Counted from the first letter of the stretch, positions 42,577-53,135 are shown. The stretch: DNA of 64,000 nucleotides from Natronocalculus amylovorans (GCF_023638035.1 NZ_JAKRVX010000006.1:62001-126000), one strand, 5' to 3'. Numbers and translations: made by a program. The notes: generated by a model from the sequence alone, not told the origin.

Positions 42577-44592
42577 TTAGGCAAGCCACTCATCCGGTTT
42601 TGTATCGTAGTCCACATCAGTCGCTTCAATCGCTTCTTGGAGGTGGTACTCCAAATCATGTTCTGTGACTTCCGATCCATCATATCGGAATCGAACACCA
42701 ACCTCGGTCCCGTTTGGTTCACGACCACGACGGCGTGCAACCTCTAGCTCATGTTCGTCATACTCAACCCGGATTGTCATCAGATTGACTGGGCGACCCC
42801 ACAGCTCAAAGACGCGTTCAAGAACTGCATGTGCCTGTTTTTCATTTAATGCAACACCATTGTATCGATGACCCAAGAGGAGTTCCCCTCGATTATCGAA
42901 GTTTCCATCATAAACTGCGATCGTTGGCTTCCCAAAGTTCGTAAACTGTAACAGGAGCTTTCGTTTGACGTCGGCAGGGTCAATGCTTGCGACTCGGTAA
43001 TCGCCTGTTGCTTGTGAGTATTCGTAGGTGAAGTAGTTATGCGAGGAGACGAACTCCGGCGTGAGAAATGAATCAATAAATGTCACATCATTGTGGCTTG
43101 CACGGATTTCACGCATTCGATCCCACCCCGAAGTGTAGTTTATATCCGCAAGCGCTGCTTCGATCGTCTCATACCGTTCGTCATCGAACATATATCGTGC
43201 TTCACGCTCCAACGCTTCACGACTGATCTGACTGACAAATTGGCGGTTATGTCGCCGTGTGAGTGAGAAATGTCGCTCCGAAAGCCCAGTGTAGGTTAGT
43301 GTAGCCCACGGATATCGATCGAGGTCAAGTTCGCCCGCTGCTGCGGCTTCAACTCGCTCTGCATCAAACCGATCGTCATTGGATTCGATACGTTGAAGCA
43401 GTTCGTCGATGTCGCTTGCGGTGAGTCCTGCAACAAGCGGGTCAGGCTGGAGTCGCTCTTCAACAACCGAAAAGTCGATCGCGTCATGGAAGTTCCGCCA
43501 GGTGATCCCCTCAACTCGGAGGAGTTTGTCAACAACCTCTTTTCGGTTCGTTGTGTTCTCAATATGTTCCCAGAGCTCTTTCCCAAGTTTGTATGGATTC
43601 AGTCCGGGCGACCCAAGCACTCGTGCTTGGTGATCTGCGTAGGTAATGAACTCATCAGTTCCAGCAAACCGCTCATCGCCCATCATAAGCGATTCCCAGT
43701 ACGCAGCCCATCCTTCGTTCATTATCTTAGTCATTTTTTGGGCTGCGAAGTAGTACGCCTCCTCGCGGAGTCGATCGATCACATCTGTCGCCCATGACTC
43801 ACGTTCAACCGCTTTCTGTTGGGAATTATCGTATGCAAGTCCATGGTCGCGAAGGTATGCAAGCACATCGCGCTCTGGGTCATCAAGCGTTAGTTCCGCA
43901 GCTGCGTCCTCGTGTGCCTCGATCCATGCATCGTCAAACACATTCTGTCGGACGTCATCTGAGAGTCCGAGCTCATCGAGTTGGTCTCGGATATCGCTCA
44001 GATCGCGATCTTCCGGGTCGGCCTCAGCAAGGAGCGGTCGATGTTGGTCGATTGTGTCCTCAAGACAGAGCACTGCGTCAATGAGTCGCTCAACATCTGC
44101 GCGATCGATCTCGGGATCGTTCATATACCGGTCGATCGCCGCCGCATGCTGTTCAAGCATTGCCGCGGCATTTGGCTGTCCCGGATCTCCACGATCGCTA
44201 TACAGTCCAAACCAAGCATTGTTTGCAAAGAAATCCGCATGCGCCTCGACATGCGTGATAACGGCTTTCTGATCGGCGTGGGTGTTTGACTCCTGCAAAA
44301 AGGCATGCGATGGGTTGTCATTATTGACAATCTCAAACGCTTTCCCCATCCCAAACTGGTCTTGTTTGCGTTGGCGATCATATGCCATTCCCCATCGCCA
44401 GTGTGGATATCGCCTTTGGAAGCCGCTGTAGGCGATGAGTTCATTCATTTCGTCGTGATCGACAATCCAGTAGTTGACCGGATATGGACGTAACCCAAGC
44501 TTCTCTGCAAGCTCTCTGGCTCGTTTGACGGGCGTTTCAAGTTCAGTTGCGGTTTTTTGTGCAAGTTGTCGTTCGTCTCTCATACGTATCAC
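42577..44592 (-). CDS. spoVR: SpoVR family protein
   Basis: 671 residues, longer than the roughly 510-residue Escherichia coli YcgB. Family blocks: PYPVNYWIVDHDEMNELIAY, GFQRRYPHWRWGMAYDRQRK, HVEAHADFFANNAWF (His-rich), ESWATDVIDRLREEAYYFAA, MTKIMNEGWAAYWESLMMGD, PGLNPYKLGKELWEHIENTT and the C-terminal FGKPTIAVYDGNFDNRGELL. Function is unknown but it accompanies PrkA and YeaH-type proteins in stress or starvation responses. It is the last gene of the four-gene cluster, 4 nt after the YeaH-like gene. Confidence 0.93.
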   Translation of the reverse strand: MIRMRDERQLAQKTATELETPVKRARELAEKLGLRPYPVNYWIVDHDEMNELIAYSGFQRRYPHWRWGMAYDRQRKQDQFGMGKAFEIVNNDNPSHAFLQESNTHADQKAVITHVEAHADFFANNAWFGLYSDRGDPGQPNAAAMLEQHAAAIDRYMNDPEIDRADVERLIDAVLCLEDTIDQHRPLLAEADPEDRDLSDIRDQLDELGLSDDVRQNVFDDAWIEAHEDAAAELTLDDPERDVLAYLRDHGLAYDNSQQKAVERESWATDVIDRLREEAYYFAAQKMTKIMNEGWAAYWESLMMGDERFAGTDEFITYADHQARVLGSPGLNPYKLGKELWEHIENTTNRKEVVDKLLRVEGITWRNFHDAIDFSVVEERLQPDPLVAGLTASDIDELLQRIESNDDRFDAERVEAAAAGELDLDRYPWATLTYTGLSERHFSLTRRHNRQFVSQISREALEREARYMFDDERYETIEAALADINYTSGWDRMREIRASHNDVTFIDSFLTPEFVSSHNYFTYEYSQATGDYRVASIDPADVKRKLLLQFTNFGKPTIAVYDGNFDNRGELLLGHRYNGVALNEKQAHAVLERVFELWGRPVNLMTIRVEYDEHELEVARRRGREPNGTEVGVRFRYDGSEVTEHDLEYHLQEAIEATDVDYDTKPDEWLA

Positions 44593-44596
44593 CCGA

Positions 44597-45913
44597 CTAG
44601 TCGTCGGTCGTCCCCTCCGTGCTCAGAATGTCATAGATCGCATCAATCACATCATTCGGCTCTCCAACTCGTGTGACAGCAACATTATCTCTGTCTCCAA
44701 GCTGTCGTTCAACCTCCTCTGCGTGTGTTGCATTGATTGCTGCACCACCGGGTTGGGTCTCAATATAGGCGTGTAGATTCGCATCAATCGACTCCATAAG
44801 TGGGATGACCGCATCTTTTGTATCGTTCGAGGAGTTTTCAGAGTCACCTGCAGCAAACACATAGCGGTTCCACTCGCTGAACGGATACTGTTCGAGGATC
44901 TCTGCGGCAAGTTTGTATGCCGATGAGATTTTTGTCCCACCACCCGATCGAATGCCGAAGAACTCCGGTCGATCGACTTCCCAGGCATCTGCGTCGTGAG
45001 CAATATAGTGGAACGATGCGGTATCGTACTTGCCAGTGAGGTACCAATCAAGCGGTGTCAGCGTCCGCTCAACGAGTTCGCGTTTCCGCTCTCTCATTGA
45101 GCCGGATACATCCCGAATATTGACAACAACGACATTGCGCTCTTTCTTTTCAATAATCTCTGGATAGCGGAACCGTTCATCCTGTTTTCTGAATGGAATC
45201 TCTCTAAGCCCCTCACGCCGGAGTCGATTGATTGTCGGTTCGTTTGCGACGTTTTCTTCAACTGCTTCAAACGACTCCCACTGGTTCAGTTCGTCTGCAG
45301 CAAGCTGTGACGCTTGGTCGGCAATCCATGCAAGTGACACGGGAATGTTCTGATTTCGTGCCCACTCGTAGACGTCTCGTGGTGTTGCATCACGGACTTT
45401 CAACCCTTCACGAACATAGGATTCGTCGAAGTCCATCGCGAGTTTACGCTTAAGACCACGTTTGAACAGCTCTTCGAAATCAAGCGTTCCACGTGGACCA
45501 GTGCGGGTAATATCGGTGAAATCTCCTTCAATCTCTTCGACAACCTGTTTTCCTTTTGGTTCCAGTTCGAGGCCAAGCTCTTCATCAAGCTCTTTTGCGA
45601 ACTCCTCTGGATCCATCTCGTAGTACTCGTGGTCTGCGCCCTCTTCACCTGGTTCGCCGTCTTCATCACCGTCTCCGGGTTGTGGTGGACCAACAGGTTG
45701 TCCTGGCTGTGGCGTGCCGCCCTGCCCCTGACCAACACCGCCCATCGATCGCTTATCATAGACAAACTCAGGCAGGTCGACGATTTTGATCGGAATTTGG
45801 ACGCTTCCTTGTGTCGACTGACCGAGGTCGCCATAGCTAATAAACTGTGAAAGGTCTTGTCTCCGGCTCTCGCCGACTTCTCGGAATCGTTCGAGATCGT
45901 CTCTTAGTCCCAT
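44597..45913 (-). CDS. yeaH: YeaH/YhbH family protein (DUF444, vWA-like)
   Basis: 438 residues. A low-complexity Gly/Pro/Asp linker (about residues 60-90) precedes the core. The metal-ion-dependent adhesion site is [16 protein letters not shown] with the downstream [12 protein letters not shown] and [20 protein letters not shown], the classical DUF444 motif. The start overlaps the PrkA-like gene 2 by 10 nt. In Escherichia coli YeaH works with the kinase YeaG in nitrogen starvation. Confidence 0.93.
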   Translation of the reverse strand: MGLRDDLERFREVGESRRQDLSQFISYGDLGQSTQGSVQIPIKIVDLPEFVYDKRSMGGVGQGQGGTPQPGQPVGPPQPGDGDEDGEPGEEGADHEYYEMDPEEFAKELDEELGLELEPKGKQVVEEIEGDFTDITRTGPRGTLDFEELFKRGLKRKLAMDFDESYVREGLKVRDATPRDVYEWARNQNIPVSLAWIADQASQLAADELNQWESFEAVEENVANEPTINRLRREGLREIPFRKQDERFRYPEIIEKKERNVVVVNIRDVSGSMRERKRELVERTLTPLDWYLTGKYDTASFHYIAHDADAWEVDRPEFFGIRSGGGTKISSAYKLAAEILEQYPFSEWNRYVFAAGDSENSSNDTKDAVIPLMESIDANLHAYIETQPGGAAINATHAEEVERQLGDRDNVAVTRVGEPNDVIDAIYDILSTEGTTDD

Positions 45914-48174
45914 TTGTGTTGCACCTCTCGCATTACTCGACGTGTCGTCAGCTCCGCAGAGGCAGGTGAGTAGCCATACTCGTCGCTGCAGAGCCGATCG
46001 ACCGTTGCAGTTTTTAGTCGCTCTGTTTCGGTCCCCTCTGGTGGATCACTCCACTGTCGTGGATCGAAATCCTCGAACAGGCGCTTGATGTCTTCCCACT
46101 CGTGCGTCTCAAGAACTGAGCGGATGACCGGGATTGCAGTGAGATCTACTGAGCCGATCGAGAACTCCTCGTCGCGATGTTCCCACGCGTATCGATTAAG
46201 CGCCGTAATTACGTTATGACGCCGGAACTCAATCACCGACTCTGTCGGATCAGAGCCTGCATAATCGTGTTCTCGGAAGCGACCAAGATGCTCAACTTCG
46301 AACAGCTTCATTACGAGTGGGTCCGGATCAATCGTCCCGTGGATCGTTTCAATCTCTCCGCCGCTATCCCACGCAAAGACGTGTTCAACGTACTCTGCGA
46401 CAGTCTCTTCTGAAACACGCTTTTCGGCTAATAGTGCAGCCAACACATCCGCCTCTTGTTCGATAAGAATCTGATCTTTGACCATTGTCACGCGATTTTC
46501 ATACTCTGCAGACTCTGATCGAGAGAACACGGGCGCCGAAGAGAGACCAGCAGCCATCTCGTTGAGCACATCCGTAGGCATGATTACGTTTTCAACGGTG
46601 AGATCTGGATGCGATCGATCAAACACAACATGAAGGAGGTCTGCAATCACATCTCTTGTGTATGTGACGGGAATTCCGTTTTTGCCGTCAATCGTTGCAT
46701 CGAGCGAGAGGTCTTCTATATCAATCCGCGTATCCCCACGCTGAAGGAACCCTTGTTCAAACGCAAGTGCCTTATCGACAAGTGAAAGATCCGGTGAGAG
46801 TGCTTCACCATCCAATCGTGTAATAACGCTATAGAGTGCAGCAGCACTCACTGCATGGGGCGCAAGTTCTCTATCCCGAACGGTCCCGCTGTGGTCGCGG
46901 ACCGGAAGTGTCACTGCTGATCGAACCTTCAGTTCCCGTTCGGTTTCCGGGAGCGTTCCCCACACACCTGTTTCACCGGTGAGTTCTCGATGGATAAGTT
47001 CTGCTTCAAGCGCACGATTTGTGAGATAACGGAATTCGTGACGATCGAGCCGTCGTTTAAGTGCTTTCAGTGGATCGTGGCCATTCCGGTCTGAAAACTG
47101 ATCTAACTCAACGTCGAGATCTGGATTTGAGATGATGAGCAACTGAGTATCAAGATCCATCCCGATTCCCTTATCCAGTTTGACGCGACGATCGTCCGGC
47201 ACGTTCAACAGTTTTCGGAGGAGATCCGCATGCTGGCTTGCATCTTCAACGATCGTCAGGAGGCTGTTTCCTTGCGAGAGGACACCATCGTAACTGAACG
47301 CCTGTGGATTCTTTCGACCACGAGAGTTGAGCTCTCGAAGCATCCCCGGCATCCAGGATCCAACGAGCCGTTCTTTTGGTGAGCCATCATCTTCTGCGTG
47401 TAAAACCCCAACTCCACAGCCAACATCCACAACGTAGTTTGTCACCCGAAGGTGGCTCCGATCCGTTATTGCACTGAATAGATCGCGCCGCCCATCTTTT
47501 CGATAGCGGTTTTCTAAATAGGAGTATGCTTCACGGCTGAATGGATCCAAGTCTGTCTCAACAATTGTCGCGACGTTCTCCGGATTTGCATCGTTGATTG
47601 CACGCACAACCGCTTGGCGGATCTCTTTTGGGAACACACTCAGTGGATGTGTCTGCACAGGGCTTTGATACCACTCCTCATCATCAGTGACTCGATTACC
47701 GTAGCTAAGACCGCTGCCGCTATCGGCACCAGAGATGTTCCACTCAAGCGTGTATCGCCGACCTGCACGGGTCTTTGAGTATTCTCGAAGGCCGTTGATG
47801 AGACAGCGTTTCAGTTCGGATTTGCCGGTCGCAGTTGGGCCATCAAACCACAATAGCTTCTCACCTTTACCACGATCCGTGGCGATCGTTCGGAGATCAT
47901 CAACAAATGCGTTCAGAACAGCGGTGTTACCAAGAACAGCATGCTCGCCATGATTGTGTGGATCATCAAAAAAGCGGTAGCGCTCTCTCTCTGTCCCTTC
48001 CTCGATGACCGTTCGGGTTCCCATGGATTCGATCGCACTCAGCAGATACCTGCTTGCATGGGCTGCGATCTGTGGATCCGAAATCGCGGCCTCGACGTAC
48101 TCAACGAGGCTCATTGGCTCTTCGTACGCCGCACGAAGCGCTGCATCTGCCTGTCTGATAAACTCCTCACTCAT
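45904..48174 (-). CDS. PrkA-family AAA-type serine kinase, second paralogue
   Basis: 756 residues. Walker A is [20 protein letters not shown] (~120-139); after it follow the haloarchaeal PrkA AAA block and a C-terminal PrkA-type kinase domain ([40 protein letters not shown]). Compared with its neighbour, it is divergent and has an extra charged N-terminal helix. It overlaps PrkA 1 by 8 nt at its start and DUF444 by 10 nt at its end, so it is certainly one operon. Phosphorylation of substrates is inferred from bacterial PrkA. Confidence 0.88.
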   Translation of the reverse strand: MSEEFIRQADAALRAAYEEPMSLVEYVEAAISDPQIAAHASRYLLSAIESMGTRTVIEEGTERERYRFFDDPHNHGEHAVLGNTAVLNAFVDDLRTIATDRGKGEKLLWFDGPTATGKSELKRCLINGLREYSKTRAGRRYTLEWNISGADSGSGLSYGNRVTDDEEWYQSPVQTHPLSVFPKEIRQAVVRAINDANPENVATIVETDLDPFSREAYSYLENRYRKDGRRDLFSAITDRSHLRVTNYVVDVGCGVGVLHAEDDGSPKERLVGSWMPGMLRELNSRGRKNPQAFSYDGVLSQGNSLLTIVEDASQHADLLRKLLNVPDDRRVKLDKGIGMDLDTQLLIISNPDLDVELDQFSDRNGHDPLKALKRRLDRHEFRYLTNRALEAELIHRELTGETGVWGTLPETERELKVRSAVTLPVRDHSGTVRDRELAPHAVSAAALYSVITRLDGEALSPDLSLVDKALAFEQGFLQRGDTRIDIEDLSLDATIDGKNGIPVTYTRDVIADLLHVVFDRSHPDLTVENVIMPTDVLNEMAAGLSSAPVFSRSESAEYENRVTMVKDQILIEQEADVLAALLAEKRVSEETVAEYVEHVFAWDSGGEIETIHGTIDPDPLVMKLFEVEHLGRFREHDYAGSDPTESVIEFRRHNVITALNRYAWEHRDEEFSIGSVDLTAIPVIRSVLETHEWEDIKRLFEDFDPRQWSDPPEGTETERLKTATVDRLCSDEYGYSPASAELTTRRVMREVQHKWD

Positions 48175-50245
48175 TGGTGCTCAACTCGCTTTTTGCCACC
48201 TCCGCACCGGCAAACTCTAACACCTCTTTTGCGCCGTCGGTCGAGTAGCCCTGCTCTTCAAGGGCGTTAATCCAGGCGCTTCGTTCATCATCGCCCAACT
48301 CACCAGCGGAGACCAGTGCGGAGAAATTAATATTGTGTTTTTTATCTTCCCACAGTTTGCGTTCAAGTGCGCGGCGGAGTCTGTCGTTATCCTGTGGATT
48401 AAACGAGGTTCCCTCACGTGCGCGACGTGAAACCCAATTTGAGACCTCCTGTCTGAAATCGTCCTTTCTGTCGCTTGGGATTTCGAGTTTTTCTTCGACC
48501 GATCGGAGGAATGTCTCATCCGGCTCTTGCTCGCGGCCAGTGAGTCGATCCTCAACGGTCGCATCATCAATATAAGCCATCACGTGATCCATGTACTTTT
48601 CACCCTGTCGCTGGATTTCGTCAAGATCGTATGCGAGTGCATGTCTCACATCTTCGATCGCACGCTCTCTGTACTCTTCGCGAACCAGTTCAAGGTAGCG
48701 CTCATAGCGCTCAAAGTTCTCTTCAGGGATTGAACCGTGATTTTCGAGATTCGCCTCAAAGTGCCTAAATACGGTCAGCGGTGAGAGGTACGATCGACCA
48801 CGGTGCGTCGAATCCATAATTGCCTCCGCGATCTCATCACCAATGAACCGTGCGGAGACACCGTCCATCCCCTCCGCAATATCGGCTCGGGATTCACCAT
48901 CTTCGCGGAGCTTTTTGATATCAATATCGTCCGAGTCGTCGATCTCGCCGTTGTACGCTTTGGCTTTTTGTACCACCGTTACCGAATCGTCAGACGGCTC
49001 AACAAGTCGTGTGAGGACGCCGAACAGCCCAGCCATCTCAAGCGTATGTGGCTCGATATTCATATGCGGGACATCTGCGTTCCGGAGCATTTTCCCGTAG
49101 ATTTTGGCTTCCTGTTCGTATTCAAGAACGTATGGGTAGTCGATCCGTTTTGTCCGATCGTTGAACGCCTCCATCTTTTCGTCGCCCTTCTTTTCTCGGT
49201 ATTCGGGCATATTTGTCCGGCCGACAATGACCTGATCAATGTCGATTCGTGGGTTGTTTTTCGGTTTGATCGTCCCTTCTTGAGAGGCGTGGAGGAAATC
49301 GTAGAGGAACTCTCGTTGTAGTTTCAGTAACTCCTCACCGGAGAATATCCCACGGTTTGCGTTACAGAACGCACCGGAGTAATCGAATGCTCGAGGATCG
49401 GACTCGCCATAAATTGCGAGTTTTGAATAGTTAACATCACCCGTTAGCTCGGTCTCATCCTGATTTTTCTTATCTTTTGGCTCGAATGTCTCGATACATT
49501 GGCGCCGGTTCTCGCTTGCGACAAGTCGGATCACTTCAATATGGTTCTCAAGAACTGCCTGAAGATCATCATCGTAGTGCGCAAGCAGCCGGTCCATATA
49601 AAACTCGCTGGCCGGATCAAGGTGCTGTTCGTTTCGAATCGTGTAAGGGGCCTCTAACGTCTCGTTAAGCCGATCGATAACCTGATCACGCTGCGCTTGT
49701 GGGAGGAGAACAATCGGATCTTGATTCATTGGCGACTGGACCGAGTCATCACTAGGGTCTTGATCAACAATGATGTCGCCTAGGTTGATCCATCTAAACG
49801 TGTACATTCGCCCGGCATCACTAAGCGTGTAGTCCTCGAAATAACGGCGTACAAGCCAATCAAAGTGAGATTTTCCCGATCCAACTGGACCTAGAAGGAG
49901 CTTAATTCGCTTTTCAGGTCCTAACCCACGCGCACCGGATTTGACTTTATTAACAAACTCGTGGATTGATTCATGCACTTCTCTTCCATAGAAAACGTTC
50001 TCACTGTCATGAAGCGGGTCCTCTGAAGCCATCAGGTACTCGACGACGCCGGCATCTTCGTCGTAAGTTGTTCCGTAGTGATCGAACATATCTGCAACAC
50101 GCTGATGCGCATTCCGTGCAATGTGGGGATTCTCCGAAAGCTCTGAGAGGTACCATTCAAATGAATGCGCCTCTCGAAGGTCGGATGGCACGGATGCTCT
50201 GTACGCCTGACTGATGTCCTCAAGGGTTTGGATGTCGTTACTCAT
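48167..50245 (-). CDS. prkA: PrkA-family AAA-type serine protein kinase
   Basis: 692 residues from ATG 50245. PrkA AAA domain starts with YRASVPSDLREAHSFEWYLS, then the Walker A LLLGPVGSGKSHFDWLVRRY (~residue 117); PrkA-specific blocks include YNGEIDDSDDIDIKKLRED, DGVSARFIGDEIAEAIMDS and the C-terminal REGTSFNPQDNDRLRRALER. Bacterial PrkA/YeaG phosphorylates proteins under nutrient stress. First gene of the cluster prkA-prkA2-yeaH-spoVR. The longer frame to 50320 begins with a low-complexity Thr/Ser/Pro stretch and is less likely. Confidence 0.92.
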   Translation of the reverse strand: MSNDIQTLEDISQAYRASVPSDLREAHSFEWYLSELSENPHIARNAHQRVADMFDHYGTTYDEDAGVVEYLMASEDPLHDSENVFYGREVHESIHEFVNKVKSGARGLGPEKRIKLLLGPVGSGKSHFDWLVRRYFEDYTLSDAGRMYTFRWINLGDIIVDQDPSDDSVQSPMNQDPIVLLPQAQRDQVIDRLNETLEAPYTIRNEQHLDPASEFYMDRLLAHYDDDLQAVLENHIEVIRLVASENRRQCIETFEPKDKKNQDETELTGDVNYSKLAIYGESDPRAFDYSGAFCNANRGIFSGEELLKLQREFLYDFLHASQEGTIKPKNNPRIDIDQVIVGRTNMPEYREKKGDEKMEAFNDRTKRIDYPYVLEYEQEAKIYGKMLRNADVPHMNIEPHTLEMAGLFGVLTRLVEPSDDSVTVVQKAKAYNGEIDDSDDIDIKKLREDGESRADIAEGMDGVSARFIGDEIAEAIMDSTHRGRSYLSPLTVFRHFEANLENHGSIPEENFERYERYLELVREEYRERAIEDVRHALAYDLDEIQRQGEKYMDHVMAYIDDATVEDRLTGREQEPDETFLRSVEEKLEIPSDRKDDFRQEVSNWVSRRAREGTSFNPQDNDRLRRALERKLWEDKKHNINFSALVSAGELGDDERSAWINALEEQGYSTDGAKEVLEFAGAEVAKSELSTNE

Positions 50246-50468
50246 TGTATCACTTGTTGTGGTCTCACTCGCTTTGTTACTTGGAGGCTGTACTGGTGTG
50301 TCACTGCCCGGAGTAACCAATCGGTATGCTTGGTATCAATCGCGGCCTCCTCAGTTGATGTAAGTCGTGGCATGTGTATGCATACCACTCTTAGCGCGAT
50401 CGCCGATCGTCATCGACGACAGAGACTTCAAGAACCAGCAGGGGAACGCGCGGGGAGCGGGTGGTATA

Positions 50469-50486
50469 CTCGGTTTATGAACCGAG
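50469..50486. repeat. Perfect hairpin-forming inverted repeat upstream of prkA
   Basis: CTCGGTT (50469-50475), TATG loop, AACCGAG (50480-50486). Located in the 500-bp non-coding region between prkA and the DUF5820 gene. Confidence 0.8.
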
Positions 50487-50573
50487 GCTATTTACACTAT
50501 GTGAATTTTATACATAAATACTTTTCCCTGATTCAACGTAATATAGTGACAAGACACGCAGACGTAGTGGCAG

Positions 50574-50588
50574 TGTTATCTGATAACA
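50574..50588. repeat. Operator-like inverted repeat TGTTATC-n1-GATAACA
   Basis: Perfect 7-bp arms separated by one T, in the AT-rich half of the non-coding region. The size fits a dimeric repressor site; which promoter it controls is unknown. Confidence 0.75.
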
Positions 50589-50742
50589 TAACAGTATTTT
50601 CAGCACCGTTTAAATACTTGGTGTGAAATCAACGGATATATTGGGTTCAGTATCGCTGAACATCTGAAACAGTCTAGCGTTTTGATCGGTTTGGGCGGGA
50701 GTGAACGCGGTGGCTTTGTATCCGGCCAGCAAACAACCATGT

Positions 50743-51132
50743 ATGGATACTGATGCACTTCCCGACGCATGGGGTGTCTGGAATGCGGAACCAGAGGGGC
50801 GAATTATTCTCGCATATCGACCAGACGTATTCAATTCCGCCGATTTTGACGCCGCGTGCTTGCCAACAATCTATGTGACGAACGGCTCTCCACGCCGTCG
50901 TCCGGGTGCGGGGTCAGTTGAAACGGACACATGGAGAGTCATTCTCTTTGTCGAGCCGGACGTGGAGGTGAGTCAATCGACGTTTGACTCGCGCGACGCC
51001 GCGATCGACGAGGCAGTCGTGCAGGCAACCAAATTTGCGGAGGGAGAGATTGCGTATCGCTCAGCCTATCAGGTGCCTCGCGAGGAGTATCTCGACATGT
51101 TAGATGAACTAACCGGACGAGAGACTGTGTAG
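50743..51132 (+). CDS. DUF5820 family protein
   Basis: 129 residues. The opening LPDAWGVWNAEPEGRIILAY, then RPDVFNSADFDAACLPTIYV, a segment DTWRVILFVEPDVEVSQSTF and the C-terminal ending AYQVPREEYLDMLDELTGRE match a haloarchaeal family I recall as DUF5820. Function unknown. The ATG at 50743 is chosen, as upstream sequence is not conserved-looking. Confidence 0.85.
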   Translation: MDTDALPDAWGVWNAEPEGRIILAYRPDVFNSADFDAACLPTIYVTNGSPRRRPGAGSVETDTWRVILFVEPDVEVSQSTFDSRDAAIDEAVVQATKFAEGEIAYRSAYQVPREEYLDMLDELTGRETV

Positions 51133-51148
51133 CCGCGACGGACGAACA

Positions 51149-51155
51149 ACTTAAC
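51149..51155 (+). promoter_or_regulatory. TATA-like box for the UPF0179 gene
   Basis: ACTTAAC about 28 nt before the ATG at 51180; leaderless spacing. Confidence 0.5.
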
Positions 51156-51179
51156 GGACCCACCTGCGTAAGGCTGGGT

Positions 51180-51629
51180 ATGTCCACTGTCACACTCATT
51201 GGAACACGGCTTGCAGAAATCGGACAAGAGTTCGTTTACAACGGTGAAGCCACCGGTTGTGAAGGGTGTCCGTACCGGAGTCAGTGTCTTAATCTTACGG
51301 AAGGAAAGCGCTACCGGGTTACAGAGATACGAAAAAACGCACAGACGCTCGACTGTGCAGTTCACGACACGGGTGTCCGCGCGGTTGAGGTTGAGCCCGC
51401 AGCAGTGCTGGCTAACGTCCCATCACGCGGCGCGTATGCTGGAAGCAAAGCAACTCTGGAAGGGCCATGTCCACACGTGGAGTGTCCAAGTCACGAATAC
51501 TGTGTCCCCGACGGTGCACAATTTGATACGGAGTACCGAATTGCAGAAATAAAGGGGGATCCACCCCATGAGCACTGCTATCTTGATCGATCGCTTACGC
51601 TTGTGGAGCTATCAAGCGACGATGCATAA
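51180..51629 (+). CDS. UPF0179 family protein
   Basis: 149 residues. Eight cysteines in two groups: GCEGCPYRSQCLNL near residue 26 and GPCPHVECPSHEYCVPDGA near 95, with VTEIRKNAQTLDCAVHDTGV between. The pattern is that of the archaeal UPF0179 family, in methanogens and haloarchaea, probably a metal or Fe-S protein. Role unknown. Promoter fits a leaderless transcript. Convergent with an AstE-like gene. Confidence 0.9.
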   Translation: MSTVTLIGTRLAEIGQEFVYNGEATGCEGCPYRSQCLNLTEGKRYRVTEIRKNAQTLDCAVHDTGVRAVEVEPAAVLANVPSRGAYAGSKATLEGPCPHVECPSHEYCVPDGAQFDTEYRIAEIKGDPPHEHCYLDRSLTLVELSSDDA

Positions 51630-51639
51630 CGAAGCGTCG

Positions 51640-52443
51640 TTACTCGACAGTCCCGACTTTTTTCGACACGTAGCCGAAGATTGATTCATACCCGTTTGGT
51701 GAGAGCAACACCGGATAGAATGATTTTTCGGCGACAATCTCATCGTCATCTGCCCGTGCGAACGCTTCACCAGCGTCGACCTTCGTGAAATTCTCCGCAA
51801 GGACATCGTATCGTTCTGCCTCCGGTTTTGGAATCGGTCCCTCAAGACGGAATACTGAGACCTCATCCCGCTCTGGAGCGTCTAATCGCGTCTCGTCTTT
51901 GTCCTGTCGAAGCACGCCAGTGGCAACAAGGAACGCACGGACAAGCTCGTAGCCATTATCCGCAGCATCAGCAGTTCCCTGTAGACCACACTCAACTTCA
52001 ATCGTGTGTGGGTATTCGATGAGCCGCCCATCCGTGTGTTCGTCAGTTTCGATCACGACATTAACTGGAAGGCGTGGGTAGATCGCTCGAGCAACCTCAT
52101 CGAAGGATTTGATCACGCCGATCGGATCTGCATACGACTGTGTTGAGTGCAACGCAAGTGTTGTACAGTCTTGAATCTCCCTTGCGAGATCGTACGCGAG
52201 TCGATTTTCATGAAGGTCCGCATCAGGATCTCCCGGAAATGCCCGATTCAGATCGGTATCAAGATACCGTACACCCGCTTCAAGTGCCTCTTCGTTGGCA
52301 ATAATAAATTTGACTGGTCGCTCTACGGATGGTTCCTCTGCGAGAAGGCGATTGATTGCGATCGGCCCGCACGGTTCGTCACCGTGAATACCGCCGACAA
52401 CCGCAACCTCGGGTTTCCCGTCCCCGAGTTCGATTACCTGCAT
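51640..52443 (-). CDS. Second aspartoacylase/succinylglutamate desuccinylase-like zinc hydrolase
   Basis: 267 residues from ATG 52443, a shorter relative of the zinc hydrolase at 34276-35301. Motifs: VAVVGGIHGDEPCGPIAINR (H..E), RYLDTDLNRAFPGDPDAD and TIEVECGLQGTAD. It lacks the long C-terminal barrel of the other copy. Predicted to cleave N-acyl-amino acid or a related amide. No ligase gene next to it. Confidence 0.85.
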   Translation of the reverse strand: MQVIELGDGKPEVAVVGGIHGDEPCGPIAINRLLAEEPSVERPVKFIIANEEALEAGVRYLDTDLNRAFPGDPDADLHENRLAYDLAREIQDCTTLALHSTQSYADPIGVIKSFDEVARAIYPRLPVNVVIETDEHTDGRLIEYPHTIEVECGLQGTADAADNGYELVRAFLVATGVLRQDKDETRLDAPERDEVSVFRLEGPIPKPEAERYDVLAENFTKVDAGEAFARADDDEIVAEKSFYPVLLSPNGYESIFGYVSKKVGTVE

Positions 52444-52544
52444 ATACAGATACAAGTAGCCGGTCCATTTGAGCAATCCGGTCTGTGTTTGATTGCGATT
52501 ATAAAAGTGTAAGCTTCGATTTTGCTTCCCACGTACTCTATATA

Positions 52545-53030
52545 CTAGTGATCGAGCTGTTCAGCATACGCATAATCGGACGGGTACGCTGTCGGCGTAT
52601 GGCCGTCGAGTGTCAGTTTCCACTCATCAAGTACTGTTGGGTCATCGAGTGCGGTCGACAGTGTCGACCGGATGTCTGTGAGATCAACACCGTAGAAATC
52701 TGCAGGCAGGCCGTATAAATACTGCAGTGCGGTGGTAAACAACGATCGCATCCCGTCATCATTTTTAAAGTCGACGTGTTTGTAGACGCCGGCAGCGACC
52801 TGAACCATGCCATGAAGGAATGCGCTTTCCGGTGTTCCGGAGCCGTAATTATACCACTCATCCTCGAAACAGTCGTGTGATTCGTGGAATGCACCATCGT
52901 TGAAGAGCCGAATACCGTGTTCAGTCGCGCGGCGCAGTGTCGCGTGTTCCCATTGGCGTCGATCGGCACACCAGCCAGTCGGAGAGCCAAGTGGCGGGGC
53001 AACGCTTGGGTCACGGGTGTGCTCGTCCAT
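52545..53030 (-). CDS. DUF309 domain protein
   Basis: 161 residues from ATG 53030. The helical core [40 protein letters not shown] and [20 protein letters not shown] is the DUF309 pattern with the characteristic histidine/glutamate HE..(C)..E and W. Family function unknown, probably metal or small-molecule binding. A longer open frame upstream runs through the tRNA-Leu(CAA) on the other strand and is not used. Confidence 0.85.
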   Translation of the reverse strand: MDEHTRDPSVAPPLGSPTGWCADRRQWEHATLRRATEHGIRLFNDGAFHESHDCFEDEWYNYGSGTPESAFLHGMVQVAAGVYKHVDFKNDDGMRSLFTTALQYLYGLPADFYGVDLTDIRSTLSTALDDPTVLDEWKLTLDGHTPTAYPSDYAYAEQLDH

Positions 53031-53100
53031 ACAGAAAGATGTGTACGGGGCAGGGTAACTCCATCGGAGCCCACTGCGTGAAATGGAGCCGATCCGGAAC

Positions 53101-53107
53101 GTTTTAT
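53101..53107 (+). promoter_or_regulatory. TATA-like box for tRNA-Leu(CAA)
   Basis: GTTTTAT about 32 nt upstream of the tRNA 5' end. Confidence 0.45.
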
Positions 53108-53135
53108 GCGATCGGCCGCAGACAAGAGAGTGCGT

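Larger units (their letters stand above)
50246..50742. other. Non-coding region of about 500 bp with several inverted repeats
   Basis: No convincing gene on either strand. It separates divergent prkA and the DUF5820 gene. It contains three inverted repeats: GTATGCATAC at 50376-50385, a hairpin with 7-bp arms CTCGGTT/AACCGAG and a 4-nt loop at 50469-50486, and TGTTATC/GATAACA with a 1-nt spacer at 50574-50588. It is AT-richer from about 50490 to 50640. The arrangement suggests operator or regulatory RNA functions for the stress-kinase operon. Confidence 0.7.

Noticed and set aside
42577-50245. PrkA operon as a phage-defence system
   Set aside because: The gene set matches the bacterial stress-kinase cluster; no toxin, nuclease or other defence domain is present.
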